DNA of 64,000 nucleotides from Nereida sp965655635 (GTDB lineage Bacteria; Pseudomonadota; Alphaproteobacteria; Rhodobacterales; Rhodobacteraceae). The notes under the pieces are model-generated. The model was not told where the DNA came from and searched no databases. It saw only the letters and a list, made by a program, of their open reading frames with translations. A program made the translations under genes and the position numbers. Of the stretch, positions 25,675 through 33,377 are shown in pieces. The number at the start of each line of letters is the position of its first letter. Position 1 is the stretch's first letter. The stretch spans positions 1 through 64,000 of the forward strand of contig NZ_CBFHHE010000011.1 of NCBI RefSeq assembly GCF_965655635.1, read 5' to 3'.

Positions 25675-27045
25675 ATGTCTATTCCACAAAGCGGCGGCGG
25701 CCCAATCGAACACCACGATGATCTTGCAGCGCTTTTGGAGAAAGGCTGCAAGCCGAAGGATGCTTGGCGTATTGGGACCGAGCATGAGAAATTTGGATAT
25801 TGCCAAGACAGCCATCTGCCTTTGCCCTATGAGGGTGAGCGGTCGATCAAGGCGGTTCTAGAAGGGCTTCAAGGGCGCTTTGGATGGTCTCCGGTGGTTG
25901 AGGCGGGCAACATCATTGGTCTTGAAAAAGGCGGTGCAAACGTCAGCCTTGAGCCGGGTGGCCAGCTTGAGTTGTCCGGTGCGCCGCTGGAAAATATTCA
26001 CCAAACTTGTGATGAAGTGAACACGCACCTCGCAGAAGTGCGCGCGATTGCGGACGAAATTGGCGTAAAGTTTATTGGCCTGGGTGCAGCCCCCGTATGG
26101 AGCGGCGCGCAAATGCCGGTGATGCCCAAAGGCCGTTATAAGCTGATGACGGATTACATGGACCGGGTTGGGACGCACGGCAAACAAATGATGTACCGGA
26201 CCTGCACTGTTCAGGTGAACCTCGACTTCGGTTCAGAGGCGGACATGGTGCAAAAGCTGCGCGTCGCCTTGGCCCTGCAACCTGTTGCCACGGCCCTTTT
26301 TGCAAATTCACCGTTCTTTGAGGGTAAGCCAAACAGTCATAAATCTTGGCGGAGCCGTATTTGGCGCAATCTGGATGATGCGCGCACGGGCACGCTTCCG
26401 TTTGTATTTGAGCAAGGGTTCGGGTTTGAGGCTTGGGTGCAATATGCGCTCGATGTGCCGATGTATTTTGTCTACCGCGACGGAAAGTACGTGGACGCCT
26501 TGGGAATGTCGTTCCGTGACTTTCTGAAAGGGCAGTTGCCTGCGCTACCTGGTGAAAAGCCGACGTTGTCTGACTGGGCCGATCACCTCACGACAATTTT
26601 CTCAGAGGCGCGGATCAAGCAGTTCTTGGAAATGCGCGGAGCGGATGGTGGCCCATGGCGTAGACTTTGTGCGCTTCCTGCGTTTTGGGTCGGTATTTGT
26701 TACGATCAAAGCGCGCTGGATGCGGCTTGGGACCTTTGCAAAGGTTGGAGCGCCGAACAACGTGAAGCGCTTCGCGTCGCGGCATCGGTAGACGGATTGC
26801 AGGCTAAGGTTGACGGTATTGTTATGGCTGATCTGGCACGTGAGCTGGTTGCCATTGCCGAAGCCGGCCTGAAGGCGCGCGGCAAAGCGGGCGCAGGTGG
26901 CATGGTTCCTGATGAGACGCATTTCCTGAACGCACTGCATGAGACGCTGGAAACAGGCATGACGCCAGCGGATGAATTGCTTGCGCGCTATAAGGGTGAA
27001 TGGGACGGTGATCTGTCTCGCATCTACGGCGAATACAGCTACTGA
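25675..27045 (+). CDS. gshA: Glutamate-cysteine ligase (plant/proteobacterial class)
   Basis: This enzyme makes gamma-glutamylcysteine, the first step of glutathione synthesis, with ATP. The 456-residue protein has the class-specific N-terminus (WRIGTEHEKFGY near residue 35), GGANVSLEPGGQLELSGAPL near 87-106, the substrate-binding YRTCTVQVNLDFGSE segment and MSFRDFLKG. It belongs to the plant-like group used by alphaproteobacteria, not the E. coli GshA group. ATG 25675 with GGAG about ten bases upstream is preferred to the TTG at 25669. It ends directly against the convergent plsY stop. Confidence 0.94.
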   Translation: MSIPQSGGGPIEHHDDLAALLEKGCKPKDAWRIGTEHEKFGYCQDSHLPLPYEGERSIKAVLEGLQGRFGWSPVVEAGNIIGLEKGGANVSLEPGGQLELSGAPLENIHQTCDEVNTHLAEVRAIADEIGVKFIGLGAAPVWSGAQMPVMPKGRYKLMTDYMDRVGTHGKQMMYRTCTVQVNLDFGSEADMVQKLRVALALQPVATALFANSPFFEGKPNSHKSWRSRIWRNLDDARTGTLPFVFEQGFGFEAWVQYALDVPMYFVYRDGKYVDALGMSFRDFLKGQLPALPGEKPTLSDWADHLTTIFSEARIKQFLEMRGADGGPWRRLCALPAFWVGICYDQSALDAAWDLCKGWSAEQREALRVAASVDGLQAKVDGIVMADLARELVAIAEAGLKARGKAGAGGMVPDETHFLNALHETLETGMTPADELLARYKGEWDGDLSRIYGEYSY

Positions 27046-27636
27046 TTACTTGCTACCAATTTTACCTTCGGTGCCTTTCAATAGGCGCTGAATGTTTTCG
27101 GTGTGCCGCCAAAAGATCAGTAGAGCCAAGACGATGAGGAAGGGCACCATGAGTGTCCCTCCAAGTGTCGCCGCATAGACCGGTGTAAGCGCGCTGGCGA
27201 TCAGTGCAGACAGAGACGAATATCTGCTGAGGGCGGCAATGACGAGCCAAGTGGCACCAGTGGCCAAACCAACAGGCCAGCAAGCGGCGAAAATCAGGCC
27301 AAAGAAAGTGGCGACCCCTTTACCACCCTTGAAGCCCAGCCAGACCGGATAGCAATGGCCGACAAATGCGGCCAGCCCCGCCACCAGTCCTGCAAGTTCT
27401 CCGAAAAGAGCACCGGCAAGTAAGACAGCAATGCCCGCTTTGCCTGCATCAAGGATCAGGGTCAGAAAGGCAGCAAGTTTGTTTCCGGTGCGCAAAACAT
27501 TCGTCGCACCAATGTTGCCGGACCCAATTGCCCGCAAATCACCAAGCCCGAACACTTTGGCCATCACAATGCCAAACGGAATTGCACCAAAGAGATAGCC
27601 TGCAAGTGCGGCAAGAACGAGTGTCATGATTGTCAT
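27046..27636 (-). CDS. plsY: Acyl-phosphate:glycerol-3-phosphate acyltransferase
   Basis: PlsY transfers an acyl group from acyl-phosphate to glycerol-3-phosphate, the first step of phospholipid synthesis. The 196-residue integral membrane protein shows all family motifs: GSGNIGATNVLRTGNK, KAGIAVLLAG, GHCYPVWLGFKGGKGVATFFG and the C-terminal FWRHTENIQRLLKGTEGKIG. Its start overlaps the upstream pyrC-like stop by four bases, making it the last gene of a leftward operon. Confidence 0.96.
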   Translation of the reverse strand: MTIMTLVLAALAGYLFGAIPFGIVMAKVFGLGDLRAIGSGNIGATNVLRTGNKLAAFLTLILDAGKAGIAVLLAGALFGELAGLVAGLAAFVGHCYPVWLGFKGGKGVATFFGLIFAACWPVGLATGATWLVIAALSRYSSLSALIASALTPVYAATLGGTLMVPFLIVLALLIFWRHTENIQRLLKGTEGKIGSK

Positions 27637-28898
27637 AGGGTGCCGTGGACCAGTTCACCGTCAACGAGCGTTGCGATGATCCGACCTTCCATGCGTTGTC
27701 CGTCGAACGGCGTGTTCTTGGATTTCGATTTCAGTTTGAACCGATCCATAACGAAAGGTGCGCTGGGATCAAACACCACCAGATCGGCAGGCGCGCCAAC
27801 TTCAAGGCGACCTTGCGCAAGGCCTAGCCGGTTTGCGGGGTTGAGCGACAGGGCAGCCCAGAGCGTCGGCAGATCAATCATGCCAGAATTGACAACCCGA
27901 AGCGCTGCGGGAAACAGGGTCTCAAGAGCAACCGCACCGCTTGCGGCTTCCTCAAATGGCAGGCGCTTGCTTTCCTCATCTTGGGGGGTGTGCATAGAAT
28001 GGATGATGTCGATAGTTCCATCCGCAAGCGCCTCGATCATTGCAATGCGGTCATCTTCGCAACGCAGAGGAGGCTTGATCTTAAAGAACGTGCGGTAGTT
28101 GGCCACGTCCAGTTCGTTCAGCGTTAAGTGATGGATGCTGACACCTGCCGTCACATCCAGACCATTCGCCTTGGCGCGTTTTAGGGGGGGGATCGCGCGT
28201 GCGGTTGTAATCTGATCTGCGTGGTATTTCGCACCGGTCATTTCTACCAGCGCGATATCACGATCAAGGCTCATACGCTCAGCCATAGGTGACACGGCTG
28301 GCAACCCGCGCAACGAGGCGAATTTGCCGCTTGTTGCACAGGCGCATTTGCTCAGGGTTGGCTCTTGCACGTGGCCGATGACCAGTGCGCCAAGTGATCG
28401 TGCGTAGGTTAATGCGCGTTGATAAACTTTGGTGTTGGTGATGACGTGATCGCAATCTGTGAACGCTACTGCACCCGCGTCTTGCAAAAAGCCTATCTCA
28501 ACCATTTCGTTGCCTGCGCGTCCCTTTGTCAGGGCCGCCATGGGGTGCACTTTGACGGGGCTGTCTTTTTCTGCGCGCTTTGCGATGAACTCTAACACTT
28601 CGGGCGTATCAATTGCGGGGTCTGTGTCGGGGCGGGTTACAATTGTGGTGACCCCGCCTGCGGCAGCCGCGGCCCCCGCAGAAGCATAACTCTCTTTGTG
28701 ACGCTCTCCTGGCTCACAAATTTTTACGCCAATATCAACGATGCCCGGTGCAAGGCACGCCCCGTCCAGATCAATAATAGTCCCAACTTGCGGTCCATCG
28801 ATCGCTGTGATCTGCCCGTTGGCTACCGTGAGGCTGCCGAAGGCATCTGTGCGCGTTGCGGGGTTGATCAGGCGGGCGTTGATGTAGGTCGTGGTCAT
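27633..28898 (-). CDS. pyrC': Dihydroorotase homologue lacking the zinc site (PyrC'-like)
   Basis: This 421-residue amidohydrolase-fold protein is collinear with class I dihydroorotases (APGIVDIGV near residue 50, EPGERHKES, TTIVTRPDT, HHLTLNELD, GAPADLVVFDP). However, the metal-binding D-x-H-x-H is replaced by DIGVKIC, and the catalytic Asp of the usual DHAPH motif is replaced in SMHTPQDEESK. It is therefore unlikely to hydrolyse dihydroorotate. In Pseudomonas an inactive PyrC' encoded beside pyrB forms the structural scaffold of aspartate transcarbamoylase. The position here, in the pyrB operon, supports the same role by inference. It overlaps plsY by four bases and lies seven bases after a membrane-protein gene. 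Confidence 0.85.
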   Translation of the reverse strand: MTTTYINARLINPATRTDAFGSLTVANGQITAIDGPQVGTIIDLDGACLAPGIVDIGVKICEPGERHKESYASAGAAAAAGGVTTIVTRPDTDPAIDTPEVLEFIAKRAEKDSPVKVHPMAALTKGRAGNEMVEIGFLQDAGAVAFTDCDHVITNTKVYQRALTYARSLGALVIGHVQEPTLSKCACATSGKFASLRGLPAVSPMAERMSLDRDIALVEMTGAKYHADQITTARAIPPLKRAKANGLDVTAGVSIHHLTLNELDVANYRTFFKIKPPLRCEDDRIAMIEALADGTIDIIHSMHTPQDEESKRLPFEEAASGAVALETLFPAALRVVNSGMIDLPTLWAALSLNPANRLGLAQGRLEVGAPADLVVFDPSAPFVMDRFKLKSKSKNTPFDGQRMEGRIIATLVDGELVHGTL

Positions 28899-28905
28899 TT
28901 TGTCT

Positions 28906-29457
28906 TTATCCTGCGATCCAGATCATAAGGCCAACAAGGGCGAACATCGTCAGCAATGCATAGGTGGCGATCATGCCGCTTATCGCCGCGTCACTTTTCT
29001 TCTTTTTCGGCTTACCCTCGGGGCCGGTGTCATCCACTTCTGGCGGGGTGACCGCCGCATCGCTTTCTAAGGTGATGGTAGGCGTTTGCGCGCCTGCTTC
29101 TTTGAAAGCACCAATTGGTCGCAGCGGGTGCTTATGGGCAAGTGATGTGACCTGCCCTGCGAATGCCTTGGACAGAACGACGACGACATAGCCGTCTACA
29201 TCCACAATTCGTTCTGCATAGGGGTCGATATTACGCGATGCGATGCCAAGGCCGGTTTCCATATAGCCGCGCAGGCCGATGTCTTCGAGGTCATTTACGC
29301 TGAAGATTTCGACAAAATCTGTATCTAGTTTGGGTGCGTTAAGGGCCTGCTGTACGTCATGTGCAGTTAGGGCTTTCGCTTCAGCCGCAGGGAGAGCGAC
29401 CGCATATAGCCGCACGATGCCGGCTTCGTCGGCCTCAACGCGCTTGAGCCAGCTCAT
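28906..29457 (-). CDS. Tail-anchored protein of unknown function in the pyrB operon
   Basis: This 183-residue protein has a soluble N-terminal region of about 115 residues (RVEADEAGIVRLYAVALPAA and LSKAFAGQVTSLAHKHP), a basic linker (GKPKKKKSD) and a single C-terminal transmembrane helix (MIATYALLTMFALVGLMIWIAG). It overlaps pyrB by four bases and precedes the pyrC-like gene by seven, so it is tightly embedded between them. I recognise no family. Membrane tethering of the aspartate transcarbamoylase complex is a speculation from position. Confidence 0.75.
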   Translation of the reverse strand: MSWLKRVEADEAGIVRLYAVALPAAEAKALTAHDVQQALNAPKLDTDFVEIFSVNDLEDIGLRGYMETGLGIASRNIDPYAERIVDVDGYVVVVLSKAFAGQVTSLAHKHPLRPIGAFKEAGAQTPTITLESDAAVTPPEVDDTGPEGKPKKKKSDAAISGMIATYALLTMFALVGLMIWIAG

Positions 29458-30404
29458 GTTGCAACCTCTTGGGCTGTTTCGCGGCTGGCTTGGACAAGCA
29501 ATTCCATCGCGGCCATCCGCACAGCGACGCCCATTTCGACTTGCTCCTGGATGACCGAACGGTTGATGTCATCGGCAAGTTCGCCGTCGATCTCAACACC
29601 TCGGTTCATTGGACCTGGGTGCATGACAATTGCGTCGCTTGCTGCGTTGTCTAGTTTTGCCTGATCCAGACCATAGCGGTGATAATACTCACGCTCAGAT
29701 GGGATAAAGCCACCGTCCATCCGCTCGCGCTGAAGGCGCAGCATCATCACAACGTCAACGTCTTGAAGGCCTTCTTCCATGTTGTCGAACACTTCGACGC
29801 CGAAGTGGTCAATTTCTGCGGGCATCAACGTGGGCGGTGCGATAAGGCGAATGCGGTTTTCCATTTTGCCCAACAACATGATGTTTGAGCGCGCAACGCG
29901 GCTGTGGGCGATATCGCCACAAATCGCGATGTTGAGACGATGAAGCCGTCCCTTGCGGCGCCGAATGGTCAAGGCATCCAAAAGCGCCTGCGTGGGGTGT
30001 TCATGGCGCCCATCGCCCGCGTTCAGCACTGCGCAATTTACTTTTTGCGACAACAGATCAACCGCGCCCGAATGAGGGTGGCGCACCACCAGCAAATCGG
30101 GATGCATTGCGTTCAGGGTCATTGCCGTATCAATCAGGGTTTCGCCCTTTTTGATCGAGCTGGCCTGCATGGCCATGTTCATCACATCCGCGCCAAGACG
30201 TTTGCCCGCCAACTCAAAGCTGGCTTGGGTCCGGGTCGAATTCTCGAAAAACATGTTGATTTGTGTCAGACCTGCCAACACATCAGAATGCTTGTGAGGC
30301 TGGCGGTTCAGCGCAACATATTGGTCCGCCAGATCAAGAAGGGTCGTAATCTCATCAGGGGCGAGTTGTTCGATTCCAAGCAGGTGTTTGGCGCGCCATC
30401 CCAT
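29454..30404 (-). CDS. pyrB: Aspartate carbamoyltransferase catalytic chain
   Basis: PyrB condenses carbamoyl phosphate and aspartate in pyrimidine synthesis. The 316-residue protein has the carbamoyl-phosphate motif FFENSTRTQASFE near residue 52, the HPHSGAVDLLSQ and GDGRHEHPTQALLDALT segments, and the late MHPGPMNRGVEI motif. No pyrI gene is nearby. The operon pyrB - membrane protein - pyrC-like - plsY runs leftward. The start at 30404 faces the divergent uracil-DNA glycosylase gene. Confidence 0.96.
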   Translation of the reverse strand: MGWRAKHLLGIEQLAPDEITTLLDLADQYVALNRQPHKHSDVLAGLTQINMFFENSTRTQASFELAGKRLGADVMNMAMQASSIKKGETLIDTAMTLNAMHPDLLVVRHPHSGAVDLLSQKVNCAVLNAGDGRHEHPTQALLDALTIRRRKGRLHRLNIAICGDIAHSRVARSNIMLLGKMENRIRLIAPPTLMPAEIDHFGVEVFDNMEEGLQDVDVVMMLRLQRERMDGGFIPSEREYYHRYGLDQAKLDNAASDAIVMHPGPMNRGVEIDGELADDINRSVIQEQVEMGVAVRMAAMELLVQASRETAQEVAT

Positions 30405-30505
30405 GTCTTAAGTCCCCTCAACATGATGTTCAGAGCCTTATATGAGCCCATCCAAAGCGCGGCAAGGTGTTTACCATCTCAATGGCTGCGCATACGTTTA
30501 GCCAC

Positions 30506-31273
30506 ATGGAATCATTGGATTGGCACAGCGGCCTTGCCGCGCTGGAGTGGCAGGTGGAGTTGGGTGCTGATGAATGCATCAGTGACGCGCCGATCAACCG
30601 CTATGACGTGCCTGCAGAAACGCCCAAAGTAGCTGCAAAAGCGGTTGAGCCCGCAGCACCTGTCATTACCCCAAAATTAGATGTCGTCGCCGAGGCGCAA
30701 AAAGCCGCGCAGGCCGCGTCTAATCTGGATGAGTTGAAAGCCGCAATCGCGGGCTTTGAGCATTGTGATTTAAAAAAAGGCGCGCAAAATTTGGTGTTCA
30801 GTGACGGCATTGTGGGCGCGCCGTTGATGGTTGTGGGTGAAGCACCGGGCCGCGAAGAGGACATTGCGGGCAGGCCTTTCATTGGCGCTGCTGGTGCCAT
30901 GCTTGACCGGATGTTGGGCGCGATTGACGTTTCGCGCACAAAAGACGTCTACATCACAAATGTTATCCCGTGGCGGCCTCCGTCTAACCGTGATCCAAAG
31001 TCGCTTGAGATTGCGATGATGCAGCCTTTCCTAATGCGTCATATCGCGCTGGCGGCTCCGAAAGTTCTGATCGCGATGGGTAACATAAGTTGTCAGGCCT
31101 TGCTTGATCGCAAAGGTGTGACCCGTCTGCGCGGCACATGGGCCGAGGCAACAGGATTGCCGGTAATGCCGATGTTCCATCCAGCGTATTTGCTTCGCAA
31201 CCCCGCCGTAAAGCGCGAGGCGTGGGCTGACCTGCTCGATGTGCGCGCGCGCCTGAAGGGAAATGGCCCATGA
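30506..31273 (+). CDS. Family-4-type uracil-DNA glycosylase without the Fe-S cysteine set
   Basis: This 255-residue protein excises uracil from DNA. Motif A GEAPGREEDIAGRPFIGAAG and motif B HPAYLLRNP are clear, and NVIPWRPPSNRDP fits the family. The Fe-S ligands of classical family-4 enzymes are not evident: the N-terminal Cys pair is reduced to one (FEHCDLKK), and the Cys expected in the EIAMMQPFL segment is Met. The N-terminus adds about 85 residues including a low-complexity linker. ATG 30506 (ESLDWHSGLAALEW) matches related proteins; ATG 30482 is an alternative. The stop overlaps moaB by four bases. Confidence 0.85.
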   Translation: MESLDWHSGLAALEWQVELGADECISDAPINRYDVPAETPKVAAKAVEPAAPVITPKLDVVAEAQKAAQAASNLDELKAAIAGFEHCDLKKGAQNLVFSDGIVGAPLMVVGEAPGREEDIAGRPFIGAAGAMLDRMLGAIDVSRTKDVYITNVIPWRPPSNRDPKSLEIAMMQPFLMRHIALAAPKVLIAMGNISCQALLDRKGVTRLRGTWAEATGLPVMPMFHPAYLLRNPAVKREAWADLLDVRARLKGNGP

Positions 31274-31821
31274 GTTCAGCCAGCCGGATTGATGAAACGC
31301 GCGAATTCATAGCCGTGCGAATTGCGGTGCTTACGGTCAGTGATACGCGCACGTCTGGCGATGACCGCTCCGGCGATACGCTTGTGGCGCGCCTTGAAGC
31401 GGCAGGTCACCAATTGGTTGCGCGCAACATCGTGAAAGATGACCAGACGGAAATCTCGAATATTCTGCGCGTTTGGTGTGATGATGAGGCCGTTGACGTG
31501 ATTATATCTACGGGAGGTACGGGCCTGACTGGGCGGGATGTCACCGTGGAGGCACACAGGGACGTTTATGAAAAAGAGATCGATGCATTCGGCACAGTTT
31601 TCACCCATGTAAGCATGGCGAAGATCGGCACCAGCGCAATTCAATCCCGGGCGACCGGAGGCGTTGCAAACGGGACGTATTTGTTCGCACTTCCAGGTAG
31701 CACTGGCGCGTGCAAGGACGCGTGGGACCAGATTTTGGTCAAGCAACTCGATTACCGCCACCGTCCCTGTAATTTTGTGGAAATCATGCCCCGCCTCGAT
31801 GAACACAAACGCCGGAAGTGA
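31270..31821 (+). CDS. moaB: Molybdenum cofactor biosynthesis protein B
   Basis: MoaB/Mog-type proteins bind and adenylylate molybdopterin before metal insertion. The 183-residue protein shows IAVLTVSDTRTSGDDRSGD near residue 17, IISTGGTGLTGRDVTVEA near 77-94 and the LFALPGSTGACKDAWD segment near 138. The overlap with the uracil-DNA glycosylase gene suggests joint transcription but no shared pathway. Other molybdenum-cofactor genes in the window lie at about 11.3, 20.4 and 45.4-49.5 kb. Confidence 0.93.
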   Translation: MSSASRIDETREFIAVRIAVLTVSDTRTSGDDRSGDTLVARLEAAGHQLVARNIVKDDQTEISNILRVWCDDEAVDVIISTGGTGLTGRDVTVEAHRDVYEKEIDAFGTVFTHVSMAKIGTSAIQSRATGGVANGTYLFALPGSTGACKDAWDQILVKQLDYRHRPCNFVEIMPRLDEHKRRK

Positions 31822-31925
31822 AGTTTTTGTGCAGATGACCGACGGAAACGCGGCTCTGGTTCGTTAAAGATTTGGTAAATCGCCAAAAGGGCCTAAATCC
31901 TACCGTAGACAATTGGGATAATGCG

Positions 31926-33377
31926 ATGCGATTCTTGATGCGTAGCCTTATGGGCGTGGTGATGTTGGCGTTGACCGCGGGCTTGGTCAGCTTTGCTGGC
32001 TACTCGGTGGTGAGCGCTGTTCGCGAAAAAGCGGCACAAACACCGTTCGCTAGACCAGCACGCGAGCGGACATTTACAGTAAATGTCGTTCCCTTTGAGC
32101 CGACAACAGTCGTCCCTGAGATGACAGTGTTCGGTCAAATCGAAAGCCGCCGCACCCTTGATTTGCGCGCAGCAGTCGCAGGCCCCGTTATTGAAGTTTC
32201 ACCTAACTTTACGGAAGGCGGTCGTGTTTCTGAGGGTGAGTTGCTGGTACGCATCGACCCGTTTGAAGCACAAACAGCGTTGGCACGCGTTAAAGCGGAT
32301 GTGTCTGATGCGCTTGCCGAACAGCGCGAGGCAACAGCGGCTTTGGTTTTGGCAAAAGATGATCTGGTTGGCGTGACCGCACAGCGCGATTTGCGCAGCC
32401 GTGCGCTGGTGCGGCAGCAGGACCTAAAGGATCGCGGTGTCGGCACAGATGCTGCTGTCGAGGCTGCTGAATTAGCGGTTGCTGCAGCTGATCAAGCTAT
32501 TTTGACCCGCAGACAAGCAGTACAGCAGGCGCAGGCACGTGTGGACCGTGCCGATGCGCAAATTGAGCGGCTGGAGATTTCGCGTATGGAGGCAGAGCGT
32601 CGCCTAGCGGACACGCAGATCCGCGCAAAATTTGATGGCACCTTGGCCGATGTGGCTGTGGTGGAAGGTACGCGTGCCGCACAAGGGGCGGCGCTTGCGC
32701 AGCTTGTTGATCCCGCACAACTGGAGGTGGCCTTTCGTCTGTCCACGACCCAATACGCACGGCTTTTGGATGATGCTGGCGCTTTGACGCAAGCGCCGGT
32801 CACCGTCACGCTTGACGTTTTGGGCACCGATATGAAAAGCAGCGGCGTGATTGCCCGCGAAGGTGCAAGTGTTGGTGAGGGGCAAACGGGCCGATTGGTG
32901 TTTGCGCGCCTCAATGACCCACGGGGGATGCGCCCCGGTGATTTCGTCAGCGTTAGTATTGCAGAGCCCGCGTTGAACTGGGTTGTCAGCCTGCCTGCTG
33001 CGGCGGTGAATGCCAGTGGTGAGCTGCTTGTGCTGGGCGAGGATGAGCGTTTGGAAGTGGTGCAGGCTCAGGTTCTTCGTCGTCAGGGCGATTTCGTATT
33101 GGTTCGCGCACGTAATATGGAAGGCCGCGAGGTCGTGACTGCGCGCTCTCCGGTTCTGGGCGCGGGTATCAAAGTCCGTCCGCTGCGCGCCGATGCCGTT
33201 GTTGAAGAGCCGCAGACCGTTGCGCTGACGCCGGAACGGCGCGCCAAGCTTGTCGCATTTATCAATGCCAATACGCGCATGCCTAAGGCCGCAAAAGACA
33301 GAGTTTTGGCCCAACTTAATCAGGATGTGGTTCCTGCCCGCGTGGTGGAGCGGATTGAAGCACGGATGGGCAGCTGA
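31926..33377 (+). CDS. RND efflux periplasmic adaptor (HlyD/MFP family)
   Basis: This 483-residue adaptor bridges an RND pump to an outer-membrane channel. It has one N-terminal hydrophobic anchor (LMGVVMLALTAGLVSFAGYSV), lipoyl-like half-motifs (LDLRAAVAGPVIEVSPNFTEG and TQIRAKFDGTLADVAVVEGT), a long alpha-helical hairpin between them, and beta-barrel domains. The C-terminus carries an extra helical tail of about 60 residues (ALTPERRAKLVAFINANT and ARVVERIEARMGS) not usual for the family. ATG 31926 follows a GGGA ribosome site; upstream frame to 31872 is unlikely. It ends one base into the pump gene. Confidence 0.88.
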   Translation: MRFLMRSLMGVVMLALTAGLVSFAGYSVVSAVREKAAQTPFARPARERTFTVNVVPFEPTTVVPEMTVFGQIESRRTLDLRAAVAGPVIEVSPNFTEGGRVSEGELLVRIDPFEAQTALARVKADVSDALAEQREATAALVLAKDDLVGVTAQRDLRSRALVRQQDLKDRGVGTDAAVEAAELAVAAADQAILTRRQAVQQAQARVDRADAQIERLEISRMEAERRLADTQIRAKFDGTLADVAVVEGTRAAQGAALAQLVDPAQLEVAFRLSTTQYARLLDDAGALTQAPVTVTLDVLGTDMKSSGVIAREGASVGEGQTGRLVFARLNDPRGMRPGDFVSVSIAEPALNWVVSLPAAAVNASGELLVLGEDERLEVVQAQVLRRQGDFVLVRARNMEGREVVTARSPVLGAGIKVRPLRADAVVEEPQTVALTPERRAKLVAFINANTRMPKAAKDRVLAQLNQDVVPARVVERIEARMGS

